Source: Myxococcales bacterium
GTDB lineage: Bacteria; Myxococcota_A; Polyangia; Polyangiales; Ga0077539
Length of the DNA: 49,431 bases
NCBI GenBank assembly: GCA_013298625.1
Contig: JAAFIF010000075.1
Location: 1 to 49,431, forward strand
Direction of reading: 5' to 3'
Part shown: one piece after another, positions 36,603 through 44,665 of the stretch
How positions within the stretch are numbered: position 1 is the stretch's first letter
Layout: each line of letters opens with the position of its first letter
Program-made: the position numbers and the translations under genes
The notes under the pieces: generated by a model
What the model was told of the DNA's origin: nothing
What the model saw: only the letters and a program-made list of their open reading frames with translations
Databases searched by the model: none

Positions 36603-39221
36603 ATGCTCTGGCTCGTCACGGACAACAGCAAGAAGTTCGAAGAGTGCGCGATGATCCTCGGGCGTCACGGGATGCGCGTCGCGCGCAAGCCCATCGCCGA
36701 GTTCGAAGAGAGCGCGGTCGAGGGGCTCTTCGAGCGCGACCCGAAGCTCGTGGCTGTGTTGCGCGAGACGAGCAAGCTGGTTCGCAAGGACAACGGCGAG
36801 GTCATCGATGACTTTCGCGATCCTGCGCTGGCGGTGATGCTCGTGCAAAACGTCGGGCGATTGCAGGCGTGGGTGCGCGAGGCGGACGGGACGATCGGCG
36901 TTCGGCGCTACGAGAGCGCGGTCGAGGGCTGGCTCGACCCGGTCGCGAGCGTCGAGGTGAGCGACGCGTTTGGGTGGGACGCTGCGTTTCGTACGCGCGC
37001 GCTCGGCCGCAGCTACCACGAGCTGCGGGCGGCGGGGCTCAAGCACAGCGCGCGCGATCGAGTGCTCTCGCAGTTCGCGCTCGATCAGCTGTATCTCCGC
37101 GAGCGAGCAGACTTGAATTATGCGCCACAAAATCAAGATTCGACCGTGGACTTCTCTCGCGACGCGGCGCGCTTCGTCGCCGAGCATCCGTGGCTGCGGG
37201 GGCTCGACCGATCGCGGCCGGGGGTCGGACGGCTGATCGACAGCGTGGCGGAGGACGGGTTGTTCTTTCGCTCGGCGCAGAATCGACGAGAGCGCAACTA
37301 CTGGCTGCCTGGGCTCAACGCGGGCGTTCCGCTGACCGCGAAGCGGGACGCGCTGCACGAGGCGACGTTCTTGGTGCACGACTTGATGCACTTCGCGCAG
37401 CCGGATCTGGTGTTTACCGGCGAAGTGGGCGGCGAGTACGAGGTCGCGCGCAACGTGTACTCCGCGTGGAGGATGGTGTCCGAGGCGTGCAGCCTGGTGC
37501 TCGCGGACATGCTCTTCGTGTCCGAGGTGCGCGCGGCGGGCGCGGAGTACGACTTCGCGACGCGGCAGATCTTTCCGCTGTACGAGGCGGTGCGGGGGCG
37601 CGCTGGAGACGACTGGCTGACGGCGATGCGGACGCTCGTGCGCGCCAATGTGCGCTACGCGCTGCTCGGGGACAGCTCGGGCTTCGAGGCGCTCGCGCCT
37701 GAAGGAGACCCGGGCGGGGTCTTCGCGGACGCGCTCGATCGATACAAGCAGAAGTACGAAGGATACTTTCGCGCGGACCACCGCTGGACCGTCGCCAACT
37801 TCGACGAGATGCACCGACGGCGCGCGGTGTTCGCGCGGTGGAGCGCGATGGTGGGCGAGCGTCGTCTCGCTTCGCTCGGGCTCGTCACGGTGGACGGGCT
37901 CGTTCGTCGGCTGCGCTCGGAGGACGACGGTTCGCTCGACACCCTCGAGGGCACGGTCGAGCGAGTGTTGCGCGTGGTGCTCGACGAGCTCGAATCGAGG
38001 GCGCGATCGGGCGCGGTCGAGCGACGGACGGAGGCGCAGCGAAAGACCAGGGCGTTCTCTCGCTGGGTCGTCGGGCAGTGCATGATGTTCGCTGCGTGGG
38101 AGTTCGTTCCGCGCTCGCGGCCTATCGCGACGGCGATCTTGCGCGCGATCGACGACGCTGTGATCGACGACGCTGTGATCGAGCGCGTGCGGGCGCGGAT
38201 GAGCGACCACGTCGCCGAGCTCGTCGCCGAGGGGATGCTCTCTGAAGACGACCGGCGCACGTACGACGGGGTGTTTCCTCTCTTCGAGCCCAAGTACGTC
38301 GCGTACGACAGCAAGGCAGACCGCGAGCCGCTCGATCGCGTGGCGGAGCAGTGTTTCTTGCGCCGTCGCGAGGGCGGTCGCGAGCCCGAGGCGCTCGATC
38401 TACGCGCGTGGTGGGCGTGTGCGCGTGGCGTCGCGCAGCGCGATCGGCTGCAAACGCTGATGGCTGCGGCCGGGGTGCGCTTTCACGATGACGAGCAGCG
38501 GTTCGTGCGCGCTCCGTCCGCGCGGCTCGTGGCCGTCGGAGGTCTCGAGATCGAGCGCTCGTTTGGTGCGGGTTTCTCCGTGCGTTCGTCGAGTGTTGGC
38601 GAGCGCTGGTTCGACGGCGTGCGGGAGGCGCAGCTCGCGCTGATGGGCAGCGGCGCGGCGATGACGTACCTCGACCCCCGCGACCGCGGCCCGACTGCGT
38701 TGGCGGCGAGCAGCATCGAGCGAGGGCACGGGTCGATCACGCATCTCGCGTCGGTCACGCTCTTGGTGGCGGGGTTCTCGACGGCGGTGGGCAACGAGCT
38801 CAACGGGCAGCGCGACCTCGTTCACGTCGCGCGCGTGACCGAGGCGCGCACCGAGGCGCAGGGTGATCCTCCGCTGTGCGTGTTGTGCGAAGAGGACGTC
38901 GCGCTGTATCGCTCGCTGCGGTCCTTGCGGCGCGGGCTCGTGGACCAACTCGAGAGCGCTGATGATTCGCAGGAGCCCATGCAGCGGCGCGAGTCGATCA
39001 ACCTGTCGCACGCGAGCGCGAAGGCGACAATGGCGCTGGTCACGGGTTCGCTGCGGAGCTGGCAGAAGCTCGTCGCGAGCATCGACGACGAGGGGCGCGA
39101 AGAGGAGTACCGAAGGGTGTTGGTCGCCATCAATGACGTGCTGTCGGCGCTGCATCCTTCGCTGTTTTGCGCGAGCGTGCGGTATCGTTTTCGTCCGACG
39201 TGGACGCGGAGGGCGCGATGA
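36603..39221 (+). CDS. Ham1 (ITPase)-like / HDxxH / ThyX-like fusion protein
   Basis: An 872-aa cytoplasmic protein with three visible parts. Residues 1-168 resemble Ham1/ITPase, which hydrolyses non-canonical NTPs: T-x-N-x-x-K in VTDNSKKFEE, an Asp-Asp pair (VIDDFRDP), AFGWDAAF for the GFGYDPxF block, and GLKHSARDR for the K..SHR block. Residues about 185-410 are helical with HEATFLVHDLMHF (His252, His259, His263) and downstream Glu/Cys (MVSEACSLVLADML). Residues about 663-858 resemble ThyX flavin-dependent thymidylate synthase: IERGHGSITHLASVTLLVAG, then TGSLRSWQKLVASI. The RHRxxSxNExSxRY signature is largely lost (GQRDLVHVARVTEAR; only the third Arg aligns). ATG 36603 is used; a GTG lies 6 bp upstream. 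The stop overlaps the kinase ATG. Domain calls are by eye, function unproven. Confidence 0.72.
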   Translation: MLWLVTDNSKKFEECAMILGRHGMRVARKPIAEFEESAVEGLFERDPKLVAVLRETSKLVRKDNGEVIDDFRDPALAVMLVQNVGRLQAWVREADGTIGVRRYESAVEGWLDPVASVEVSDAFGWDAAFRTRALGRSYHELRAAGLKHSARDRVLSQFALDQLYLRERADLNYAPQNQDSTVDFSRDAARFVAEHPWLRGLDRSRPGVGRLIDSVAEDGLFFRSAQNRRERNYWLPGLNAGVPLTAKRDALHEATFLVHDLMHFAQPDLVFTGEVGGEYEVARNVYSAWRMVSEACSLVLADMLFVSEVRAAGAEYDFATRQIFPLYEAVRGRAGDDWLTAMRTLVRANVRYALLGDSSGFEALAPEGDPGGVFADALDRYKQKYEGYFRADHRWTVANFDEMHRRRAVFARWSAMVGERRLASLGLVTVDGLVRRLRSEDDGSLDTLEGTVERVLRVVLDELESRARSGAVERRTEAQRKTRAFSRWVVGQCMMFAAWEFVPRSRPIATAILRAIDDAVIDDAVIERVRARMSDHVAELVAEGMLSEDDRRTYDGVFPLFEPKYVAYDSKADREPLDRVAEQCFLRRREGGREPEALDLRAWWACARGVAQRDRLQTLMAAAGVRFHDDEQRFVRAPSARLVAVGGLEIERSFGAGFSVRSSSVGERWFDGVREAQLALMGSGAAMTYLDPRDRGPTALAASSIERGHGSITHLASVTLLVAGFSTAVGNELNGQRDLVHVARVTEARTEAQGDPPLCVLCEEDVALYRSLRSLRRGLVDQLESADDSQEPMQRRESINLSHASAKATMALVTGSLRSWQKLVASIDDEGREEEYRRVLVAINDVLSALHPSLFCASVRYRFRPTWTRRAR
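38147..38182 (+). repeat. In-frame 15-bp tandem duplication in the fusion gene
   Basis: GATCGACGACGCTGT occurs twice in a row and a third time in part, encoding the repeat DDAVIDDAVI. It keeps the frame and probably lengthens a helix or linker. Confidence 0.7.
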
Positions 39222-39844
39222 CCATCGCTCATCTCTGTGTCGAGGGCACCAAGGGCGCCGGAAAGACCACGACGATCGCCAGCGCGCTCGCGCTGCTCGA
39301 TGCCGAGCGCTGGGTGGTGCGGACGCACGCGCTCTTTCACGAGGGCAACGCGTGGGCGCAGGAGCAGGGGTACGCGGGGGGCGTTCCGATGATGGAGTCG
39401 AGCGCGGAGGCGAACGAGCGCGTGGCGCGCTGGCTGATCGCGCGGGCTGCGTCGGTGCGCGACGAGTTTGCGCGCGAGAGGGACGGGCTGGCGGGGCTGC
39501 TGCTGAGTGACCGCGGGTGGATCACGCTGCACGCGTACCTCTACGAAGGCGCGTGGGCGAGGGAGGGCTCGCAGCGCCCAGTGATCGACGCGCTGTGGGC
39601 CGAGTGCCTGCGCGCGGCCCCGCGGACGGTGTTTATTCACACGCGGCCTGCCGTGAGCGCGCAGCGCAGGCGAGGGGCGCTCGACGCGGTGTCGGGGCTG
39701 CAGACCGAGCAGCGATTGGTCGACGACTACGATCGGCGGATACGCGTGGCGCGCGAGCACCCGTCGCTGATCGCTGCCTCGTGGGAGACGGGCTCGGGGC
39801 CGTTTGTGGACCTCGGTCCTGCGCTGGTGGCGCTGCTTCGCTAG
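39218..39844 (+). CDS. Thymidylate/deoxynucleoside-kinase-like P-loop kinase
   Basis: A 208-aa kinase of the TMPK/dNK group. Walker A is EGTKGAGKTTT (Gly10-Thr17), close to the EGxxGAGKS of dTMP kinase. The DR motif is seen in LLSDRGWITLHAYLYEG, where TMPK has SDRYxxSxxAYQ. A lid-like Arg segment follows (HTRPAVSAQRRRGALD), then the helix TEQRLVDDYDRRI. Length is normal for TMPK, but the substrate-specificity residues cannot be judged, so dTMP, dUMP or a modified deoxynucleotide are all possible. The ATG overlaps the stop of the fusion gene (ATGA), with GGAGGG 4 bp before it, so the two are translated together. Confidence 0.82.
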   Translation: MTIAHLCVEGTKGAGKTTTIASALALLDAERWVVRTHALFHEGNAWAQEQGYAGGVPMMESSAEANERVARWLIARAASVRDEFARERDGLAGLLLSDRGWITLHAYLYEGAWAREGSQRPVIDALWAECLRAAPRTVFIHTRPAVSAQRRRGALDAVSGLQTEQRLVDDYDRRIRVAREHPSLIAASWETGSGPFVDLGPALVALLR

Positions 39845-39887
39845 CGCTCGCGGCGTGGTGCGCGGGCGTGTAGAACGAGCGGCGGTG

Positions 39888-40292
39888 ATGGCGAAGCGAA
39901 GCGTGCTGTTGTTGAGTGTGGCGCTGGGCGTGCTCGGGGCGTGCAAGCGGCCGCAGCCGATGTGCGAGCGAGTGCTCGGGCGCTGGCAGGGCGAGCGCAT
40001 CGAAGGCGTGGCGGGCGCTTCGCCAGAGCTTCAGGCGGTGTTTCGCGCGGCGGCGCTGAGAGAGCGGTGGACGCTCACGGGCGAGTCGCTCGCGCGCGAA
40101 TCCGTGGGCACTGAGCGAGTGACGCAGCGAAGCGAGCAAGACGGGCAGTGTGTGGTCGAGTTGGCGAACGGCGAGCACGGGCGCAGCTCGCGGGTGCTGC
40201 GGCTGTCCGTGGGGGAAGACGAGCGGCTGCGCGCGGTGTCGAGGGGCGGAGGAGAGAGCGCTCCGGTGGTGGTGTTGCAGCGCGTGCAGTGA
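39888..40292 (+). CDS. Small lipoprotein, paralogue of the gene at 32003
   Basis: A 134-aa lipoprotein with lipobox LGAC and mature start KRPQPMCERVLGRWQGERIEG. It shares the pattern CER..G.WQG.R.EG...L....RW.LT..SL.R...V...G.C...RL.V..DE.L.A....P.VV..RV with the gene at 32003. The two lie at the borders of a block of about 7.5 kb. The gene starts 43 bp after the kinase and ends 21 bp before the convergent Uma2 gene. Ligand or partner unknown. Confidence 0.7.
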   Translation: MAKRSVLLLSVALGVLGACKRPQPMCERVLGRWQGERIEGVAGASPELQAVFRAAALRERWTLTGESLARESVGTERVTQRSEQDGQCVVELANGEHGRSSRVLRLSVGEDERLRAVSRGGGESAPVVVLQRVQ

Positions 40293-40313
40293 TGATGCTC
40301 GAGGGGCAGCGCG

Positions 40314-41123
40314 TCACTCGCGTCCGGGCCAGGCGCGATCGCGCTTGATCGCGGCGATGAGCGCGATGATCGAGGCTCGATCGGAGGCTTCGATCTGGGC
40401 CGAGCGCTCGCTCGTTGAATCGATGCCGAGCACGTCGCACAGGTCTGTGACCGAGCGGCGAAGCGCGCGAAGCTCGCCCTCTTCGCGGCCTTCTTCGCGG
40501 CCTTCTTCGCGGCCTTCTTGTCGCGCGTCTCCGAGCGCGCGCTCGAGCGACGGGATGCCCCTGCGCTGCAGCAGGTTGCGCAGCGTGGTGTCGAGGGCCG
40601 CTTCTCGCTCGAAGAGGGCTTCGACGGGGACGGGGTTGGCGAGGACGCCTGGGGCTTCGAGCAGCTCGCCCTTTCGCGCGGTGCGCATCGCGGCGCCGGC
40701 CTCGTGTACCTGCACCACGCGCTCGCCGTGCAGTCGAACGACCCAAATCCAACGCGTCCCGTGTTGGTGAAGAGCCTCGATCTTGTTCTTCAGGTCGCTC
40801 TCGTTGGTGCCCGTGTCCGCGTATTCGACGGCGAGCGGCGGGACGCCGGCGACCCATCCGGGCGCGTTGGGGACGTTTCCCACCGAGACGTCGGGCGCGC
40901 GAAGCTCGTCGGGCAGCGCGCTGTAGCCCACGTCGACGCCGACCTCGGTCACTTTGGGGTCGCTGCCGAGGACGAGCGCGCCCGTGGCGTTGGCGCCGCC
41001 GTGGCGACCGCCTGCAGGCGCGCAGTAGATCGCGTGTCCGGAGGCCAGCTCGTAGCGGTCACCCTCTTTGAGCTGCTCGGCTCGAAACGGCCCCACCGTC
41101 GGAATTCTCTGCGAATCGCCCAT
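40314..41123 (-). CDS. Uma2 (DUF820)-family PD-(D/E)xK nuclease-like protein
   Basis: A 269-aa protein of the Uma2 family, a large group with a restriction-endonuclease-like fold and no agreed function. The core is recognisable: RYELASGHAIYCAP, then LRAPDVSVG (active-site Asp), PPLAVEYADTGTNESDLKNKIEALHQHG (Glu and the Lys of DLKNK) and WIWVVRLHGERVVQVHE. The C-terminal tail carries an EGRE-type repeat followed by a helix, as in many nuclease-like tails. The gene may be cotranscribed with the YD-repeat lipoprotein 20 bp upstream. It is a solo copy with no transposase. Confidence 0.85.
   Translation of the reverse strand: MGDSQRIPTVGPFRAEQLKEGDRYELASGHAIYCAPAGGRHGGANATGALVLGSDPKVTEVGVDVGYSALPDELRAPDVSVGNVPNAPGWVAGVPPLAVEYADTGTNESDLKNKIEALHQHGTRWIWVVRLHGERVVQVHEAGAAMRTARKGELLEAPGVLANPVPVEALFEREAALDTTLRNLLQRRGIPSLERALGDARQEGREEGREEGREEGELRALRRSVTDLCDVLGIDSTSERSAQIEASDRASIIALIAAIKRDRAWPGRE
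40482..40517 (+). repeat. 12-bp tandem repeat (three units) in the Uma2 gene
   Basis: TTCGCGGCCTTC occurs three times in a row. On the minus strand it encodes the Glu/Gly/Arg repeat near the C-terminus. Slippage would change the length of that tail without shifting the frame. Confidence 0.85.
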
Positions 41124-41143
41124 CAGTCGTGACCGTAGCACGC

Positions 41144-42112
41144 TCACGGAAACGTGGGCGTCATCGCGGCCTCGTCGACGCGCGAGGCGGAGTCTGCACG
41201 CACGTCGCCGACGATCGCGCTGTTGATGGCCGCTGCGTTGGCGCAGGCGCCGTCGTAGCGAAGCTCGCGCATCGGCTGCTCGCCCGCGCCCCACGCGAGG
41301 ATGCGACCGTCGTCGTCGTAGCGGTACCAGGTGCGAGTGTTGGTCCCGTCGCCGCGCGCGGTGATGTGCCCTGCGTCGTCGTGCTGATACGTCTCGACGC
41401 TGCCTTCGGGGTGCGTGACGCGCTCGAGCCATCCCTGCGTTGTGTAAGAGAGGCGCCGCGATTGGCGGGCTCCGCAGATGGAGCCGCACATCTGTCGTTG
41501 CACTTCGGTGAGGCGATTGGCTGTGTCGTAGACGAAGAGCTCGTCGCCGTGGCCGTGCGAGAAGCTCCACGCGCGGCGACGGACACGGGGTGAGGCGTCG
41601 TACTCGAAGCGCTCCGTTCCGCTCGGTGCGTCGTGCTGGGTGAGTCGCCCTCGCGCATCGTACTGCCACGAGTCGATGCGGAGGGGCGCGCTGCTGCGCG
41701 CGTCCACGCGACGCACGATGCGTCCCGCTTCGTACTCGATCTCGACGCGTCCCTGCGCGCTCAGCGCGGGCACATAACAGCCGTCTTCGCTGGCGCACGG
41801 AAAGTCCTCGGCGCGCCGGTCGTAGCGGTAGTCGATCGCGAGGAGTTTTCCTGTGGTGTCGCGGCGAAAGAGCAGTCGTGCGCGCGAGTGGTACTCGGGG
41901 TTGTAGTCGTGCTCGACGAGGTTGGAGCGAGCGTCGAAGGCCCAGCGCGACTGTCGCGGCGGCGACTGCCGATCGGGGCGGTCGTAGCCGAGCTCGGTCA
42001 CCGTGCAGGTGTGCGGGATCGGGGTCATCGTCGAGCGCGCGAGGAGGGACGCGGTGCTGGTGCAGGCCGAGAGCGCGAGGGAGGACAGCAGCGCGAGGGA
42101 CAGTCGCTTCAT
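41144..42112 (-). CDS. Lipoprotein with RHS/YD repeats
   Basis: A 322-aa lipoprotein (signal SLALLSSLALSAC, lipobox LSAC). The body contains YD-type repeats: WAFDARSNLVEHDY, IDYRYDRRAED, WQYDARGRLTQHD, FEYDASPRVRRR, FVYDTANRLTEV, HDDAGHITARGDG, YRYDDDGRILAWG. YD repeats form beta-sheet shells in RHS toxins, but this protein is short and lacks the core region and toxin tip. A lipid-anchored surface domain is the likely reading. It is transcribed divergently from the Kelch-like pair over a 114-bp gap and sits 20 bp upstream of the Uma2 gene. Confidence 0.75.
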   Translation of the reverse strand: MKRLSLALLSSLALSACTSTASLLARSTMTPIPHTCTVTELGYDRPDRQSPPRQSRWAFDARSNLVEHDYNPEYHSRARLLFRRDTTGKLLAIDYRYDRRAEDFPCASEDGCYVPALSAQGRVEIEYEAGRIVRRVDARSSAPLRIDSWQYDARGRLTQHDAPSGTERFEYDASPRVRRRAWSFSHGHGDELFVYDTANRLTEVQRQMCGSICGARQSRRLSYTTQGWLERVTHPEGSVETYQHDDAGHITARGDGTNTRTWYRYDDDGRILAWGAGEQPMRELRYDGACANAAAINSAIVGDVRADSASRVDEAAMTPTFP

Positions 42113-42226
42113 GCTCGTTGATACGCGATGGGTGGCGACGATCTTACAGGCAAATCATCACGCAGAATTGCGTGCGCTGGGCCCAATGAGCGCGCTCGCT
42201 CGCGTGTCGTGGTGTACTGCTTCGCG

Positions 42227-43447
42227 ATGATCGCTCGGGTGCGTGTCGGCGTGGAGTGGCTCGGGCTGGGGTTTGCTGTTGCGCTGGCTGCGTGCGGGGC
42301 GAACGTGCGCGGAGATCTTCCGGCGCAGGGGCGAGATGTGTGGCTCGATGACGCGACGATCGGACCGATCGAGGGATGCTCGAGGGGCGACGGGACGGGG
42401 CGCGGGCGCTGGGAGGTGATCGAGCATCCACCGGGATTCAGCAGGCGCGCAGGGGCGCAGGTGCTGGCGTTCGACAGGTCGATCGCGATCATCGGTGGGT
42501 ACGGCGAGGACAACACGGCGACGGACAACTGGCGGTACGAGCACGAGACGCGGCGATGGACGCGCCTCGGCGCTGCGTGGACGAGCGTGGCGTCGAGGAG
42601 CATGACCGCGGCGTGGATGCCCGAGGCGCGGGAGTTCTTCGTGTGGCTCGGGCCCGAGTTCGGACGCGCGGGGCGCGGCGTTCGATTGGCGCTCGACGGG
42701 ACGGCGCGAGAGGTCTCGATGGACGGGGCGCCGCGGACGTTTGTGCAGCGCGCGGCGGCGGTCGCGGGGATGGTGTTCGTCGCTGCGGGCGTCAGCGAGG
42801 GCGATCACAACGAGTTTGCGCTGTACGACCCGCGGTCCGATCGCTGGGAGAGCGTGCAGGCGCCGCGCGAGCAGAACGCGCGAGCCGCGTTTTCGCTGGT
42901 GGCCGACGGTCGCTCGGTGACGATGTGGGGCGGCAGCGACGCGACGAGCTCGACCGGCGGATCGCGCGACGATGGCTGGCGCTTCGACGTGCTCGCGCGG
43001 CAGTGGAGCGGCGTCTCGCGGGTCCGCGCCGCGAGCGGGCGATGGGGGCACGACGCGCTGTGGATCGGCGACTCGATGTGGGTGTGGGGCGGCTACAATC
43101 GATGGAATGTGCGCACGGGAGGGCGCTATTTCGCGGGGCCAGACCAGTGGTTGCCGGTGAGCGGGCTCGGCGCGCCGGGGGCATCCAGTGAAACGACGTC
43201 GTTTGCGCATTGGAGCGCGTGGACGGGCAGCGACGTGTTTGTGTGGACGCTCACAGCAACGGGAGAGGCGAGCGCGGGGCGCTGGGATCCGCGCGCGGAT
43301 CGATGGTTCGCCGCGGAGCCTCCGCCGTTGGCTGCGACGCGCCGCGAGGCCGCGAGCGTGTGGTCGGACTGCGCGCTGTACGTGGTGGGCGGTCGACACG
43401 GACAGCGGTTCGAGTTTGCGACGGAGGTGCTGCGGTGGGTTCCGTGA
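42227..43447 (+). CDS. Kelch-like beta-propeller lipoprotein 1
   Basis: A 406-aa lipoprotein (signal GFAVALAAC, lipobox LAAC). Seven or so blades of about 50 residues are seen. Blade ends are IIGGYGEDNTATDNWRYEHET, FVWLGPEFG, VAAGVSEGDHNEFALYDP, TMWGGSDA, WVWGGYNRWN and VVGGRHGQRF, with W/Y at Kelch-typical positions. A propeller on a lipid anchor would bind protein or carbohydrate at the surface. The start is the ATG that opens the signal. The stop overlaps the GTG of the next gene. Confidence 0.78.
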   Translation: MIARVRVGVEWLGLGFAVALAACGANVRGDLPAQGRDVWLDDATIGPIEGCSRGDGTGRGRWEVIEHPPGFSRRAGAQVLAFDRSIAIIGGYGEDNTATDNWRYEHETRRWTRLGAAWTSVASRSMTAAWMPEAREFFVWLGPEFGRAGRGVRLALDGTAREVSMDGAPRTFVQRAAAVAGMVFVAAGVSEGDHNEFALYDPRSDRWESVQAPREQNARAAFSLVADGRSVTMWGGSDATSSTGGSRDDGWRFDVLARQWSGVSRVRAASGRWGHDALWIGDSMWVWGGYNRWNVRTGGRYFAGPDQWLPVSGLGAPGASSETTSFAHWSAWTGSDVFVWTLTATGEASAGRWDPRADRWFAAEPPPLAATRREAASVWSDCALYVVGGRHGQRFEFATEVLRWVP

Positions 43448-44598
43448 GGGGATGGACGCTGTCAGTTGTCTTGAATGTGTGTGCGTGCGGAGCGCGATCG
43501 GGGATCGATCGCGAAGCGCTCGACTGGACTCCTTGGGACGCAGGCGCAGAGTCCGTCGTGAACTTGGATGCGTCCGTGGATCGCGTGCTGGATCGTCCTG
43601 CGCGGATCGAGGCGGGATGCGACGGCGAGGCGCTCGCTGCGCCGAGGACGTTGCAGGTTGTCCGAGGGCCGACGCGGCTGTACCCCGTGGTGCTTCACGA
43701 TCCGACGAGGCGCAGGGCGTTGGTGTTGGGCGGGCTTCCTTCGGGCGGGATGTTCTCGCGCGCTGTGTATGCCGTGTCGAGCACGGACGGCGCTGTTCGC
43801 GCGATGGGCGAGAGCCCGGTGGACCTCGCGATCAGCGCGCACGCCGCGTGGATCGAGCCGGGGCGCACCGCGCTGATCGTCGGGGGAATGCTCTCGGGCG
43901 GGGCATGGACGAGCCGCGTGCTGCGCGTGGAGGTCAGCGATGACGCGCTGCGATTCAGCGAGGTGGGCGAGCATCCGGGCGGCGCGAGCTCGGGCGTGAC
44001 GGCGGTGTTCGACAGCGCGCGACGCGCGGTGATCGTCCACGGCGGAAGCGGGATCGACACGGCGGACCCTCGACCCTTCGGCGTGACGTGGGCGCTGCGC
44101 TTGGAGGGAGATCGCGCGCGTTGGACCGAGCTGGTCGCGGGCGCAGAGAGCCCTCCGGCGGCGAGCGGCCGCGTGGGCGGGATCGACCCGCGAACGGGCG
44201 CGTTGGTGCTGGTGAGCGGGCTCACGCGCGAAGGCTACGATCGACGCGTGTGGCAGCTCTCTGCCGGTGAACGTCCGCGGTGGACGCAGCTCACCGGCGC
44301 TGCCGACGTGCTGGCTCGCTCGGGGGACGCGCTCGAGTGGGACCCGGTTGGGTGCGGGTTCGTCGTGGTGGGCGGGCGCTGCGCGGATCAAGTGTGGCTG
44401 CTGCGTCCCGAGGGGGCGGGCGTGCGCGAGGCGCTGCTCGGCGCGATGCGCGTCGAGGGTGTGACGCGCGGGCTCGGCCGCGAGAGCGCAGGTGTGGTGT
44501 TCGACCCTGCGCAGCGGGCGCTGATGGTGATCGCGGGCAGCGATTGCACGGTCAACGGAGGGACGATCGCGACCAACGTGCGGGTCGAGCTGCGGTGA
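43444..44598 (+). CDS. Kelch-like beta-propeller lipoprotein 2
   Basis: A 384-aa protein that starts at the GTG overlapping the stop of its neighbour (GTGA). The signal MRGWTLSVVLNVCAC has Cys at position 15. The propeller shows blades RALVLGGLPSGGMFS, ALIVGGMLSGGAW, AVIVHGGSGIDTA, ALVLVSGLTREGYD, FVVVGGRCADQVWLL and ALMVIAGSDCT. It resembles the first protein in plan but not closely in sequence, so the pair may form a heterodimeric surface complex. A longer upstream frame lies over the first gene and is not used. Confidence 0.75.
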   Translation: MRGWTLSVVLNVCACGARSGIDREALDWTPWDAGAESVVNLDASVDRVLDRPARIEAGCDGEALAAPRTLQVVRGPTRLYPVVLHDPTRRRALVLGGLPSGGMFSRAVYAVSSTDGAVRAMGESPVDLAISAHAAWIEPGRTALIVGGMLSGGAWTSRVLRVEVSDDALRFSEVGEHPGGASSGVTAVFDSARRAVIVHGGSGIDTADPRPFGVTWALRLEGDRARWTELVAGAESPPAASGRVGGIDPRTGALVLVSGLTREGYDRRVWQLSAGERPRWTQLTGAADVLARSGDALEWDPVGCGFVVVGGRCADQVWLLRPEGAGVREALLGAMRVEGVTRGLGRESAGVVFDPAQRALMVIAGSDCTVNGGTIATNVRVELR

Positions 44599-44665
44599 CG
44601 GACGCGCACGAATCGGCGTCGCGAGCCGATCGCGCGTTGTCGACGATGCCGACGCGCTGTGCACA

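Noticed and set aside
36273..38210. 645-residue minus-strand frame opposite the fusion gene
   Set aside because: Shadow frame. The plus-strand protein has clear Ham1 and ThyX segments and is coupled to the kinase.
40314..41123. Uma2 gene as part of a restriction or defence island
   Set aside because: It is a solo copy with no methylase, helicase or other defence gene; Uma2 proteins are abundant in many genomes without such a role.
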